Assembly: GCF_030815985.1 (NCBI RefSeq) | Contig: NZ_JAUSXM010000001.1 | Span: 4,712,001-4,776,000 of the forward strand | Source of the DNA: Paenibacillus sp. W2I17 | GTDB taxonomy: Bacteria > Bacillota > Bacilli > Paenibacillales > Paenibacillaceae | Length of the DNA stretch: 64,000 nt | Reading direction: 5' to 3' | Part shown: positions 8,621 through 17,264 of the stretch, piece after piece | Position numbering within the stretch: position 1 is the first letter of the stretch | How the letters are laid out: each line of letters begins with the position of its first letter | Notes under the pieces: model-generated | What the model was told of the DNA's origin: nothing | What the model saw: only the letters and a program-made list of their open reading frames with translations | Databases searched by the model: none | Translations under genes and position numbers: made by a program

Positions 8621-11600
8621 ATGTACACAGCAGAAATCCGGAAGAAATCATGGCAAAGAATTTCCATGCTGGTTCTTTCCTTTATTCTGGCGATTGGAAC
8701 GTTGCCCATGAGTTTGGCTCAAGCGGAGGCGACTAACGAGAATCCTGTGGGTCCGGGTGGAATTGGTGCCCCTGCACTATGGCTACGACCAGAGCGGGTA
8801 AACGGAGTTGCCAGCGGCGAAAAGGTGAGTATCTGGGAAGATCAAGGCAGTAAACTAAACAATGCAACTCAAAGTACGGAAGCGAATCAACCGACCTATT
8901 GGGATGATAAAAATCACAATATCAATTTCAATCCGGTATTGGAATATAACGGCAAGAGTAGTTTTATGAATCTGGATGTAAGTAAGCTTCCTCAAGGGAA
9001 GAGCCCCAGATCGATCATTACCGTGAGTAGAACCAATAAAACGGGAGGCCTCAATTATATTATTTCATGGGGAGTACAAACGGGTGGTTATACGGGTATG
9101 GGGATGCTTCAAGTTGACGCAAGGGGCGGCTTGACGACATTTAATAGTGACAGTAATCAGACTTTATACACTCCCGACAAGTTTATGGGAATGACATTCC
9201 CGACCGAGCTATTTGTTACTTGGACAGGTGGGGATACTGGAACGAATATAGCTAGATTGTACAGTAAAATGAAGCAGGTACAGGAACTGGGTGGTTGGGG
9301 AAAAGATAATGCTAAGGCGTGGAATACTGGTAACTCGGACGGAGCCGTAGTTGGTAAGCTAATTCCGGCAACTGCGGCCAATAGTGGGCATTGGGAGGGT
9401 ACGATTGAAGAAATCATCGTATTTGACCATGCTCTGACGGACGCAGAACGCCAAAAAGTCAGCACATATTTGGCGATCAAATATGGTTACACGCTTGATC
9501 AGGCGACAGCCAATTCATATGTCGATTCAAACATGGCTACGATCTGGGATGCCCAGGAGAACGCAGTCTATACCCATCGCGTTACAAGCATCGGTCGAGA
9601 TGACCAGAGCGGTTTGATGCAGAAACAAGCCAAAGCGCAGGAACTGGGGTCCATAATGACAATTGCATTGGGCAACAGTATCGAGGATACCAATTCTGCA
9701 AATGAAAATGAATTCTCAAAGGATTCTTCTTTCTTTACGTTTGGTGACAATGGAGCAAGTACTGAATTCAAAACACCAATTACGAAAGATGGGAAAAAAC
9801 TGCTTGGGATGGAGCGTGTCTACAAGGTACAGAAAGCAAACTGGACTGAATCACAGATTACACTTCAGGTAGACGAAGCGGGAGCTAACCCGGCTTTGCC
9901 TCAATATGTTGTGATCAGCGATGATGCTCAATTTGATGGACAAGACTCATTCCATTTAATTGAGAACGGCCAAGTAACTCTTAATACCTCAAATTTTGGT
10001 CCGAACTCTTACTTTACCATTGCAACTGCTGCTACTCCTTTGACGGTACCAGACGTCACACTGACCGACGATGAGTTGACATGGGAAGCAGTTGCGCATG
10101 CAGACAAATATGAAGTAACAATCGAACTGGAAGACGGCACGAAGCGGACGGTGGAAGTAATCGGAACGGCGCTTAACCTGTCGCAATTGGTACCATCGCT
10201 AGAAGTTGGCACCTACAAAGTGACAGTAACAGCGAAGACGGACAGTCCAGCCTATGCAGATTCAGAAGCATCAAATACGAAAAGTTATGTTGTTATTGAT
10301 AAGGCGAAGTTGAAAGCCAAAGCCGATGAGATTAAGGATAAGATCGAAACAGGCGAACTGGACAAAGAGGAGTACACACCAGCGAGTTGGGTAGCACTCG
10401 AAGATGCGATGAATGAAGCAGAGCGAGTGTTGAATGAACCGACAGCGACTCAAGCGCAGGTAGATAAGGCGCTTTTGGATCTGACTGATGCAAGAACGGG
10501 CCTAATCCCTACAACATCTGTACCAGTTGTAGATAAATCAGCTTTACAAGCGAAAGTAACTGAAATTACAGGTGAAAGCTTGGAAGAGTCAGCGTACACA
10601 CCAGCGAGTTGGGTAGCACTCGAAGATGCGATGAATGAAGCAGAGCGAGTGCTGGCTGATTCGACAGTAACTCAAGCGCAGGTAGATGAGGCGCTTCTGG
10701 GTCTAACTAATGCGAGAACGGGACTTACGAAAGTGAGTGGTACTGACACATCAACACTGCAAACACTGATCCCTTCCGTGGGAAGCTTATCCCCGGCCTT
10801 TGATCCGGCTAAAGATACGTACACCATCTCTGTGCCGAATAGCGTATATCAATTCCAGCTAACGCCAACGGCACTTGATCCACTTGCTAAGATTGAAATA
10901 GCTGTTGGAGATGGAGAATGGAACGAGGTTTCAAGTGGCACTGTAAGTGAGAATCTACCGCTTCAAGTCGGTGGAAATAAGATCGTTGTTAGAGTAACGG
11001 ATTCACTTGGAAATGTTACGGAGTATAAAATCAACGTGACTAGAGCATCCAATGACAATGGTAACAACAGTGGAGGCAACAATGGCGGCGGTGGAAATAC
11101 GGGAGGTAACAGTGGAAGCACACCAGCACCTACACCTGCGCCAGTACCAACGCCAACTCCGGCACCCGTGAAGGATAATTTGGAAACAACTCGGGATGGT
11201 AGCCATCAACCATTCGCTACATCCAAACCATCTGACAACAAAGAAACGTTGGTTCAAGTTGATCCAGCCAAGCTGAATGTTGCCATGTCACAAGGCACAG
11301 GACAGCAGTTCGCCATTCATTCACCGAATGATTGGGATATGAAGGTGGATGGTTTAACCCTCGAAACACTGAAACAATTAGTAGATCAAGGTTCCAAATT
11401 GAACATTAGCAATCCGTTAGCGATCTATCCGGTACCTGGTGGCAAAATGGACCTGAATGGTGTATCCAAACAGCTGGGTAATGTGGCCATGAAAGATGTT
11501 GCTGTACGAGTCGACATTGCCCGCTCATCGGACGCTTTGATCAGTAGCGCAAAAAGCAAGGCTGCAACGGAAGGGTACGAGCTGTTGGTGAGTCCAGTCG

Positions 11601-12421
11601 ATCTGGATCTCACCTTTACGAAAGATGGACAAACGGTTCGATCCGGGCAACTGAACGGTTATGCACCGAAGTATATTGCGCTTCCGGAAGGTATCGATCC
11701 GAACCGGATTACAACAGGCGTGATCATCAACCCGGACGGTAGCATTTTCCATGTACCAACGGTTGTCACTAAGATCAATAGTCGTTACTACGCGCTTATT
11801 AATGACTTGCGTAGCAGCGGAAGCTATTCGGTCATCTGGAACCCGCAGGATTTTGAAGATGCCAGATCCCATTGGGGTAAAACCGATGTGAACAACATCG
11901 CTGCGAGATTAGATCTGAAAGGTAACGGAGATAACACATTCTCACCGAACCGTCAGGTTACTCGTTCCGAGTTTGCCGAGATTGTTGTGCTTGGACTGGG
12001 CTTAATGCGTCAGGATGCACCACAGAATCTATTCCCTGACGTTAACGAATCCGCATGGTTCCGCTCCGCGGTAGCCCTTGCGAATGAATTCGGTATCGTT
12101 CGCGGTTACGATAATGGCAACTTCTACGGTAATCAGGAGATCACACGTGAGCAGGGATTTGCCATGGTTGCTCGTGCGTATCGTCTGATTGAACCGGAAG
12201 CGGCAATTAGCCCGGATCAGATGAACTCTGAACTGGAACGTTACAGTGATGCAGCGGATGTATCAAATTGGGCGAAAGAAGATGTAGCCCAGTTGATTGC
12301 AGCCGGAATCATCCAAGGTAACGGGCCAGAGGTGCTGAGTCCGAAGACCACGATGACCCGTGCTGAGGTCACTGCATTGATTGCAAGAATGTTAAAAGTA
12401 ACAAACTTGATTGATCAATAA
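8621..12421 (+). CDS. Large SLH-domain surface protein with LamG-like, FIVAR and cadherin-like modules
   Basis: 1266 residues, secreted and predicted to bind the cell wall. A signal peptide (about 1-36, ending S-L-A-Q-A-E-A) is followed by a concanavalin/LamG-like domain (about 45-285), a conserved block with IGRDDQSGLMQKQAK (about 320-345), a fibronectin-like stretch, two FIVAR-type helical repeats (about 560-635 and 637-710; part of them identical at DNA level), a cadherin-like beta-sandwich (about 715-810), a Gly/Asn then Pro/Thr linker (about 811-850), a conserved 235-residue region, and three SLH motifs (about 1085-1266). SLH motifs bind pyruvylated wall polymer in Firmicutes. RBS is TTAGGAGG before ATG 8621. 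The role is not known; binding of a polymer or particle is plausible. The last 460 residues are nearly the same as in the next gene. Confidence 0.9.
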   Translation: MYTAEIRKKSWQRISMLVLSFILAIGTLPMSLAQAEATNENPVGPGGIGAPALWLRPERVNGVASGEKVSIWEDQGSKLNNATQSTEANQPTYWDDKNHNINFNPVLEYNGKSSFMNLDVSKLPQGKSPRSIITVSRTNKTGGLNYIISWGVQTGGYTGMGMLQVDARGGLTTFNSDSNQTLYTPDKFMGMTFPTELFVTWTGGDTGTNIARLYSKMKQVQELGGWGKDNAKAWNTGNSDGAVVGKLIPATAANSGHWEGTIEEIIVFDHALTDAERQKVSTYLAIKYGYTLDQATANSYVDSNMATIWDAQENAVYTHRVTSIGRDDQSGLMQKQAKAQELGSIMTIALGNSIEDTNSANENEFSKDSSFFTFGDNGASTEFKTPITKDGKKLLGMERVYKVQKANWTESQITLQVDEAGANPALPQYVVISDDAQFDGQDSFHLIENGQVTLNTSNFGPNSYFTIATAATPLTVPDVTLTDDELTWEAVAHADKYEVTIELEDGTKRTVEVIGTALNLSQLVPSLEVGTYKVTVTAKTDSPAYADSEASNTKSYVVIDKAKLKAKADEIKDKIETGELDKEEYTPASWVALEDAMNEAERVLNEPTATQAQVDKALLDLTDARTGLIPTTSVPVVDKSALQAKVTEITGESLEESAYTPASWVALEDAMNEAERVLADSTVTQAQVDEALLGLTNARTGLTKVSGTDTSTLQTLIPSVGSLSPAFDPAKDTYTISVPNSVYQFQLTPTALDPLAKIEIAVGDGEWNEVSSGTVSENLPLQVGGNKIVVRVTDSLGNVTEYKINVTRASNDNGNNSGGNNGGGGNTGGNSGSTPAPTPAPVPTPTPAPVKDNLETTRDGSHQPFATSKPSDNKETLVQVDPAKLNVAMSQGTGQQFAIHSPNDWDMKVDGLTLETLKQLVDQGSKLNISNPLAIYPVPGGKMDLNGVSKQLGNVAMKDVAVRVDIARSSDALISSAKSKAATEGYELLVSPVDLDLTFTKDGQTVRSGQLNGYAPKYIALPEGIDPNRITTGVIINPDGSIFHVPTVVTKINSRYYALINDLRSSGSYSVIWNPQDFEDARSHWGKTDVNNIAARLDLKGNGDNTFSPNRQVTRSEFAEIVVLGLGLMRQDAPQNLFPDVNESAWFRSAVALANEFGIVRGYDNGNFYGNQEITREQGFAMVARAYRLIEPEAAISPDQMNSELERYSDAADVSNWAKEDVAQLIAAGIIQGNGPEVLSPKTTMTRAEVTALIARMLKVTNLIDQ
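10373..10651 (+). repeat. Identical 57-nt internal repeats in FIVAR modules
   Basis: The 57 bases at 10373-10429 recur exactly at 10595-10651, 222 bp apart. Both encode the motif YTPASWVALEDAMNEAERV. Identity at the nucleotide level points to a recent internal duplication or gene conversion. Confidence 0.85.
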
Positions 12422-12476
12422 ACACAATTTAAAACGAAAAGCCTTTGCTGACATTGGGGGTCGGCAAAGGCTTTTT
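11042..12476 (+). repeat. First copy of a 1.4-kb duplicated 3' end (SLH module plus terminator)
   Basis: From the Gly/Asn linker through the stop codon and into the terminator, this DNA is nearly identical to 15548-16984. Only scattered, mostly silent changes and small linker indels separate the two. Confidence 0.9.
12437..12476 (+). terminator. Intrinsic terminator of the first SLH gene
   Basis: AAAAGCCTTTGCTGAC pairs with GTCGGCAAAGGCTTTT, with a T tail. The same hairpin follows the second SLH gene. Confidence 0.9.
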
Positions 12477-12592
12477 ATTTTTTGAACTGACGTTGGAGTA
12501 CTGAACTCTACTTGTCTCCTGCTAGAGGATATGTTCAAAGATTATCCACCCCCATATCCTCCTTTCTATCGATTGTATTCATTATCGTATAG

Positions 12593-12628
12593 CTTGGTAA
12601 GAGTTTGGTAAGAGGCTCAGTGTAAAAT
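12593..12628 (+). promoter_or_regulatory. Direct-repeat activator site and promoter of the second SLH gene
   Basis: CTTGGTAAGAG (12593-12603) and TTTGGTAAGAG (12604-12614), then GCTCAGTG and TAAAAT (12623-12628) as -10. The repeats and the 19-nt distance from repeat 2 to -10 are the same as at 8510-8545, although the sequence around them differs. Confidence 0.65.
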
Positions 12629-12688
12629 AAGCGGTGAAGCATTTCAAAATTAACACAATCTAGTAAATCAGACATCCTGAAAGGGATT

Positions 12689-15600
12689 ATGAGAAGAGAA
12701 TTTACAAAATTAGATATAATCGAAAGGTGTGACAAGTGTTTGAAGAACAATAAGAATTTGCACAACAGCAAAATGACAAGAGTATGGTCAAGGGTGCTTT
12801 CTTTGGTGATGGTTGCGAGTATATTGCCTACACCAATTTTGTTTCCAGCCATAGAAGCTCATGCAGATACTGAAAATCCTGCATCCAACAGTACCGCGAT
12901 TACCGCAGGGGGATATCCGGGTGGTGTAAGCGACGGACTCATATCATGGATTGATGTTGAGCGAAGTATGAATCTGGCAGCTGACGGCAGTAAAATTACT
13001 TCTTTGACCGATCTGGTAGATCTGGACCCCAATGTAGAACATGATAATGTATGGAGTATCGTAAATCCTAATACCTTAGTTACAGGCGCCATTAACTTTA
13101 ACAGCGGTATATTAATTGATGGTAACAAAGGATACTATGTCAGGGCGCCTTTCCATACAACGGATGTCGCTCGTGAGGCATTTTCCATTCAAGGAGCTGC
13201 TGCGAATGGTTTCCCATGGCATTTTGGCGGCCAAGGAAGCACCGACACGTACAGTACAAGTGTAATCAGATCTTCATTTGGCAATGCAGGGAACGACGAA
13301 TTGATTCGAAATAATGCAGGTAACCCGTATCAGTTAGGGCAAGCAGATATTTTCAATGTACTTCGCACTGAGGATTACTTTGGGATGTATTTAAATCATA
13401 CGAAGTTAATCGATAAAACAACTGCAGGAACAGCGAGCTTTAATAGTGCCACGAGTGCTACGGGTTACTACTTCGGAGCAGGGCATAATCGAAGGTTTAA
13501 TGGACTAATATCGGAAACGATATTATATAATCGCGAGTTACAGGACGTTGAAAGAACTAAAGTGTACAGTTACTTGGGGTTAAAATACGGAATCACTCTG
13601 GCAGACAACTATGTTTCCAGTGATTGGAACGGAGAAGAAGGTACTGTTTTCTGGAATTCGTCGAACCAGGCAGATTACAAGAATCGCATTACCGGGATTG
13701 GCCGTGATGACTTAGGTGCCCAGAACCAGAAACAATCCAAGTCACAAGGAGTCGGCTCAAATGTAGCCATTGCTCTTGGAGATACGATTCATTCAGATAA
13801 TGTCGACAATGAGAATACGATGGATAACAACTCCTTCTTTATGTTTGCAGACAAGAGCGCGAACGATACCGTATCTTATGTAAGTGCACCCATCGTGAAA
13901 GATGGCTTTCGTGTAAAGATCATGGATCGTTCGTATCAGGTGGACAAAACAAACTGGAATGATCAAGATATCACACTTCAAGTGGATGATGCTGAAGGCT
14001 TAAAACCAAGCTACATCATTCTTAGCCAAGATGACTCTTTTGACAACAATGATACCTTTTATCCAGTAACGGATGGAAAGGTTACATTAAACAGTTCCAA
14101 CTTTGCGGACGGTTCTTACTTCACGTTTGCAGCTGCTTATCCGGAACCTAAAGATGCTCACTTGCTAACATCGCAAGTCAATGACGATGGAACTTTGAAT
14201 CTAACCTTCAATCGTGACGTGAATTCGGATGATTTGAAGGGCTTCACCGTCACAATTGGAGGTACCGTGTATGATAGTCTGAGTCAATTTATAGCTAATG
14301 GATCTACGATTTCCATCCCTCTGACGGAAGCTCAGCTTGAATCGGGAGAAGAAATTACAATTAACTATGACGGTAGTGGAACGTTGAGAGACGCGTTAAC
14401 CGGACTCAAGGTTGATGAATTCGATCAGGCTATTCATGCAGTCAATACAACGCCATTAGCGAAAAAAGTGAAAGAAGCCTTAGCTTTATCGAATGGTGAT
14501 TACACGACTGACTCATGGAATGCATTGCAAACCAAAGTCCAAGAGGCACAGACACTTTTGAGCAATCCTTTGGTAACACAGACCCATGTAAATGACCTGT
14601 TAAGTGTATTGGATAACGCAATCGATGGATTGGTCAAGAATCAACCCAAAGCGGACAGCGGTAGCTTCATCGAGGGCGAAAGCACGATATCCATTCATTT
14701 TGATAAAAGTATCGAAGTAGTTTCTGAAGTGGATCTAAGTAGTGCATTTACAGTTACGGTAGGTGGGCAAACCGTAGAAGTTGTCGGAGCTGTCATCGAT
14801 GGATCTGATCCTACAAAATTGATTTTGACCTTGCCCGAATCGGTTAAATTATCAAGTGATGAGAAGGTTAACGTTGCTTACAATGGAACATCTGGCTATC
14901 TAAAAGGCGAGGGAGCAGAAGGGACATTGGTTCATGATTTCCAATTCGATTTGGAAGACCCATTCGCGAGCGCGCTGAAGATTACTGAACCATCAGGGAG
15001 TACTTCAGATAAGAAGCCAGCGGTTTCGGGTACGGTCCATACGGATACAGATACGCTGAGTGCAGTGTTGAAAGATGCGGATGGAAATGTAGTTGATGTT
15101 GCAGGAAGTTTAACCTGGAGTGCTGGGGACCCAAACTGGTCCTATCATCTAGATGAAGATCTGGCACCCGGCACTTATACCGTTGAGGTAACAGCAGTGG
15201 ACGGAGGACGTTCCGTTACGAAAACGAAAACATTTGCTGTTGTAAAAGAAGCACTGATACAGCTCAGTCTGACCGATTCATTTGGGAAAAATATTGCGTT
15301 GAACCAGGCATTTGATCCAAACCAATTCAACTACGCAGCAACGGTAACCAATGATGTGTACAATCTACGTATTTATCCGACTGCTCCTGATTCTGCAGAC
15401 AAAATTGAGATTTTGCATGATGGAATCTGGAAGGAAGTGGAGAGTGGCAATAGTAGCGATGATCTTGCACTTAAGGTAGGTTCAAACACAATTGTCATTA
15501 GAGTTACAGATACGAATGGTTTGCAGACGGAGTACACCACTGTTATCACCAGAGCATCCAGTGACAATGGTAACAATGGTGGAGGCAACAATGGCGGCGG

Positions 15601-16927
15601 GAATACAGGAGGTAACGGTGGAAGCACACCAGCACCTACACCTGCGCCAGTACCAACGCCAACTCCGGCACCCGTGAAGGATAATTTGGAAACAACTCGG
15701 GATGGTAGCCATCAACCATTTGCTACATCCAAACCATCTAACAACAAAGAAACGTTGGTTCAGGTTGATCCAGCCAAGCTGAATGTTGCCATGTCACAAG
15801 GCACAGGACAGCAGTTTGCCATTCATTCACCGAATAATGGGGATATGAAGGTGGACGGTTTAACCCTCGAAACACTGAAACAATTAGTGGACCAAGGTTC
15901 CAAACTGAACATTAGCAATCCGTTAGCGATCTATCCGGTACCTGGTGGCAAAATGGACCTGAATGGTGTATCCAAACAGCTGGGCAATGTTGCCATGAAA
16001 GATATTGCTGTACGAGTCGACATTGCCCGCTCATCGGACGCTTTGATCAGTAGCGCAAAAAGCAAGGCTGCAACGGAAGGGTACGAGCTGTTGGTGAGTC
16101 CGGTTGATCTGGATCTCACCTTTACGAAAGATGGAAAGACAGTTCGATCCGGGCAACTGAACGGTTATGCACCGAAGTATATTGCGCTTCCGGAAGGTAT
16201 CGATCCGAACCGGATTACCACAGGCGTGATCATTAACCCGGACGGTAGCATCTTCCATGTACCAACGGTTGTCACGAAGATCGATAGTCGTTACTATGCA
16301 CTCATTAATGACTTGCGTAGCAGCGGAAGTTACTCGGTTATCTGGAACCCGCAGGATTTTGAAGATGCCAGATCCCATTGGGGTAAAACTGATGTGAACA
16401 ACATCGCTGCGAGATTAGATCTGCAAGGTAACGGAGATAACACATTCTCACCGAACCGTCAGGTTACTCGTTCCGAGTTTGCCGAGATTGTTGTGCTTGG
16501 ACTGGGCTTAATGCGTCAGGATGCACCACAGAATCTATTCCCTGACGTTAACGATTCCGCATGGTTCCGCTCTGCGGTAGCCCTTGCAAATGAATTCGGT
16601 ATCGTTCGCGGTTACGATAATGGGAACTTCTACGGTAATCAGGAGATCACACGTGAGCAAGGATTTGCCATGGTTGCTCGTGCCTACCGTCTGATTGAAT
16701 CGGAAGCAGCAATCAGCCCGGATCAGATGAACTCTGAACTGGAACGTTACAGTGATGCAGCCGATATATCGAATTGGGCAAAAGAAGATGTAGCCCAGTT
16801 GATTGCAGCCGGAATCATCCAAGGTAATGGGCCAGAGGTGCTGAGTCCGAAGACCACGATGACCCGTGCTGAGGTCACTGCATTGATAGCAAGAATGTTG
16901 AAAGTAACAAACTTGATTGACAAGTAA
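12689..16927 (+). CDS. Large SLH-domain surface protein, paralogue of the preceding gene
   Basis: 1412 residues. The chosen ATG has GAAAGGG just upstream; it gives a long N-terminal leader before the hydrophobic signal segment (VLSLVMVASILPTPILF, about 37-53), so a later start (for example ATG 12773) is possible. After the signal come a LamG-like domain (about 85-300), an IGRDDLGAQNQKQSKS block (about 335-350), two SwmB/Big-type segments (around 490-580 and 660-750), a FIVAR-like segment (about 590-650), an Ig-like domain (about 770-855), a cadherin-like sandwich (about 860-955), the NGGG/Pro-Thr linker and three SLH motifs. The first 950 residues differ from the upstream paralogue, while the last 460 are almost identical. 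It shares the direct-repeat promoter. Surface-attached; exact ligand unknown. Confidence 0.88.
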   Translation: MRREFTKLDIIERCDKCLKNNKNLHNSKMTRVWSRVLSLVMVASILPTPILFPAIEAHADTENPASNSTAITAGGYPGGVSDGLISWIDVERSMNLAADGSKITSLTDLVDLDPNVEHDNVWSIVNPNTLVTGAINFNSGILIDGNKGYYVRAPFHTTDVAREAFSIQGAAANGFPWHFGGQGSTDTYSTSVIRSSFGNAGNDELIRNNAGNPYQLGQADIFNVLRTEDYFGMYLNHTKLIDKTTAGTASFNSATSATGYYFGAGHNRRFNGLISETILYNRELQDVERTKVYSYLGLKYGITLADNYVSSDWNGEEGTVFWNSSNQADYKNRITGIGRDDLGAQNQKQSKSQGVGSNVAIALGDTIHSDNVDNENTMDNNSFFMFADKSANDTVSYVSAPIVKDGFRVKIMDRSYQVDKTNWNDQDITLQVDDAEGLKPSYIILSQDDSFDNNDTFYPVTDGKVTLNSSNFADGSYFTFAAAYPEPKDAHLLTSQVNDDGTLNLTFNRDVNSDDLKGFTVTIGGTVYDSLSQFIANGSTISIPLTEAQLESGEEITINYDGSGTLRDALTGLKVDEFDQAIHAVNTTPLAKKVKEALALSNGDYTTDSWNALQTKVQEAQTLLSNPLVTQTHVNDLLSVLDNAIDGLVKNQPKADSGSFIEGESTISIHFDKSIEVVSEVDLSSAFTVTVGGQTVEVVGAVIDGSDPTKLILTLPESVKLSSDEKVNVAYNGTSGYLKGEGAEGTLVHDFQFDLEDPFASALKITEPSGSTSDKKPAVSGTVHTDTDTLSAVLKDADGNVVDVAGSLTWSAGDPNWSYHLDEDLAPGTYTVEVTAVDGGRSVTKTKTFAVVKEALIQLSLTDSFGKNIALNQAFDPNQFNYAATVTNDVYNLRIYPTAPDSADKIEILHDGIWKEVESGNSSDDLALKVGSNTIVIRVTDTNGLQTEYTTVITRASSDNGNNGGGNNGGGNTGGNGGSTPAPTPAPVPTPTPAPVKDNLETTRDGSHQPFATSKPSNNKETLVQVDPAKLNVAMSQGTGQQFAIHSPNNGDMKVDGLTLETLKQLVDQGSKLNISNPLAIYPVPGGKMDLNGVSKQLGNVAMKDIAVRVDIARSSDALISSAKSKAATEGYELLVSPVDLDLTFTKDGKTVRSGQLNGYAPKYIALPEGIDPNRITTGVIINPDGSIFHVPTVVTKIDSRYYALINDLRSSGSYSVIWNPQDFEDARSHWGKTDVNNIAARLDLQGNGDNTFSPNRQVTRSEFAEIVVLGLGLMRQDAPQNLFPDVNDSAWFRSAVALANEFGIVRGYDNGNFYGNQEITREQGFAMVARAYRLIESEAAISPDQMNSELERYSDAADISNWAKEDVAQLIAAGIIQGNGPEVLSPKTTMTRAEVTALIARMLKVTNLIDK

Positions 16928-16984
16928 ACAGATCGATATGGAAAAGCCTTTGCTGACATTGGGGGTCAGCAAAGGCTTTTTTCT
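15548..16984 (+). repeat. Second copy of the 1.4-kb duplicated SLH end
   Basis: Near-identical counterpart of 11042-12476, including the terminator. Confidence 0.9.
16942..16984 (+). terminator. Intrinsic terminator of the second SLH gene
   Basis: AAAAGCCTTTGCTGAC (16942-16957) pairs with GTCAGCAAAGGCTTTT (16965-16980), followed by more T residues. Confidence 0.9.
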
Positions 16985-17264
16985 ATTTTCATTAAATTCT
17001 TAAATTCATGTCGTAATACTTTCGCCCTGTTGGAAGATCGTGGAATCTGAGATGATGGGTTCACCAGAGGTTCGGGTGACAAACTTTGAACTGCTGGCCT
17101 TCAGGCTATTGCGATCCTTCCTTCTACAATCATTGGAGATCATAGGGTCGCAGCTCTCCTGAAGATTTATTTCAGAGAGGAGGCGTCCAGGCTATCACAT
17201 TCCTTCCTTCTAACCCTAACCTTTCACGTTATATAGGGATGTGGCTTTCCTGGACTCTTTTATC
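16985..17264 (+). other. Structured, repeat-bearing leader without a recognised gene
   Basis: No ORF is supported. The motif CAGGCTAT-N5-TCCTTCCTTCTA occurs at 17102-17126 and again at 17188-17212 (86 bp apart). A hairpin CTCTCCTGAA/TTCAGAGAG (17154-17179) buries an AGAGGAGG sequence, and TCACC/GGTGA can pair near 17062-17080. It may be the 5' untranslated region of the next gene. Confidence 0.4.

Noticed and set aside
16985..17240. T-box or known riboswitch before the TerD-like gene
   Set aside because: The T-box core and other conserved riboswitch elements could not be found by eye.
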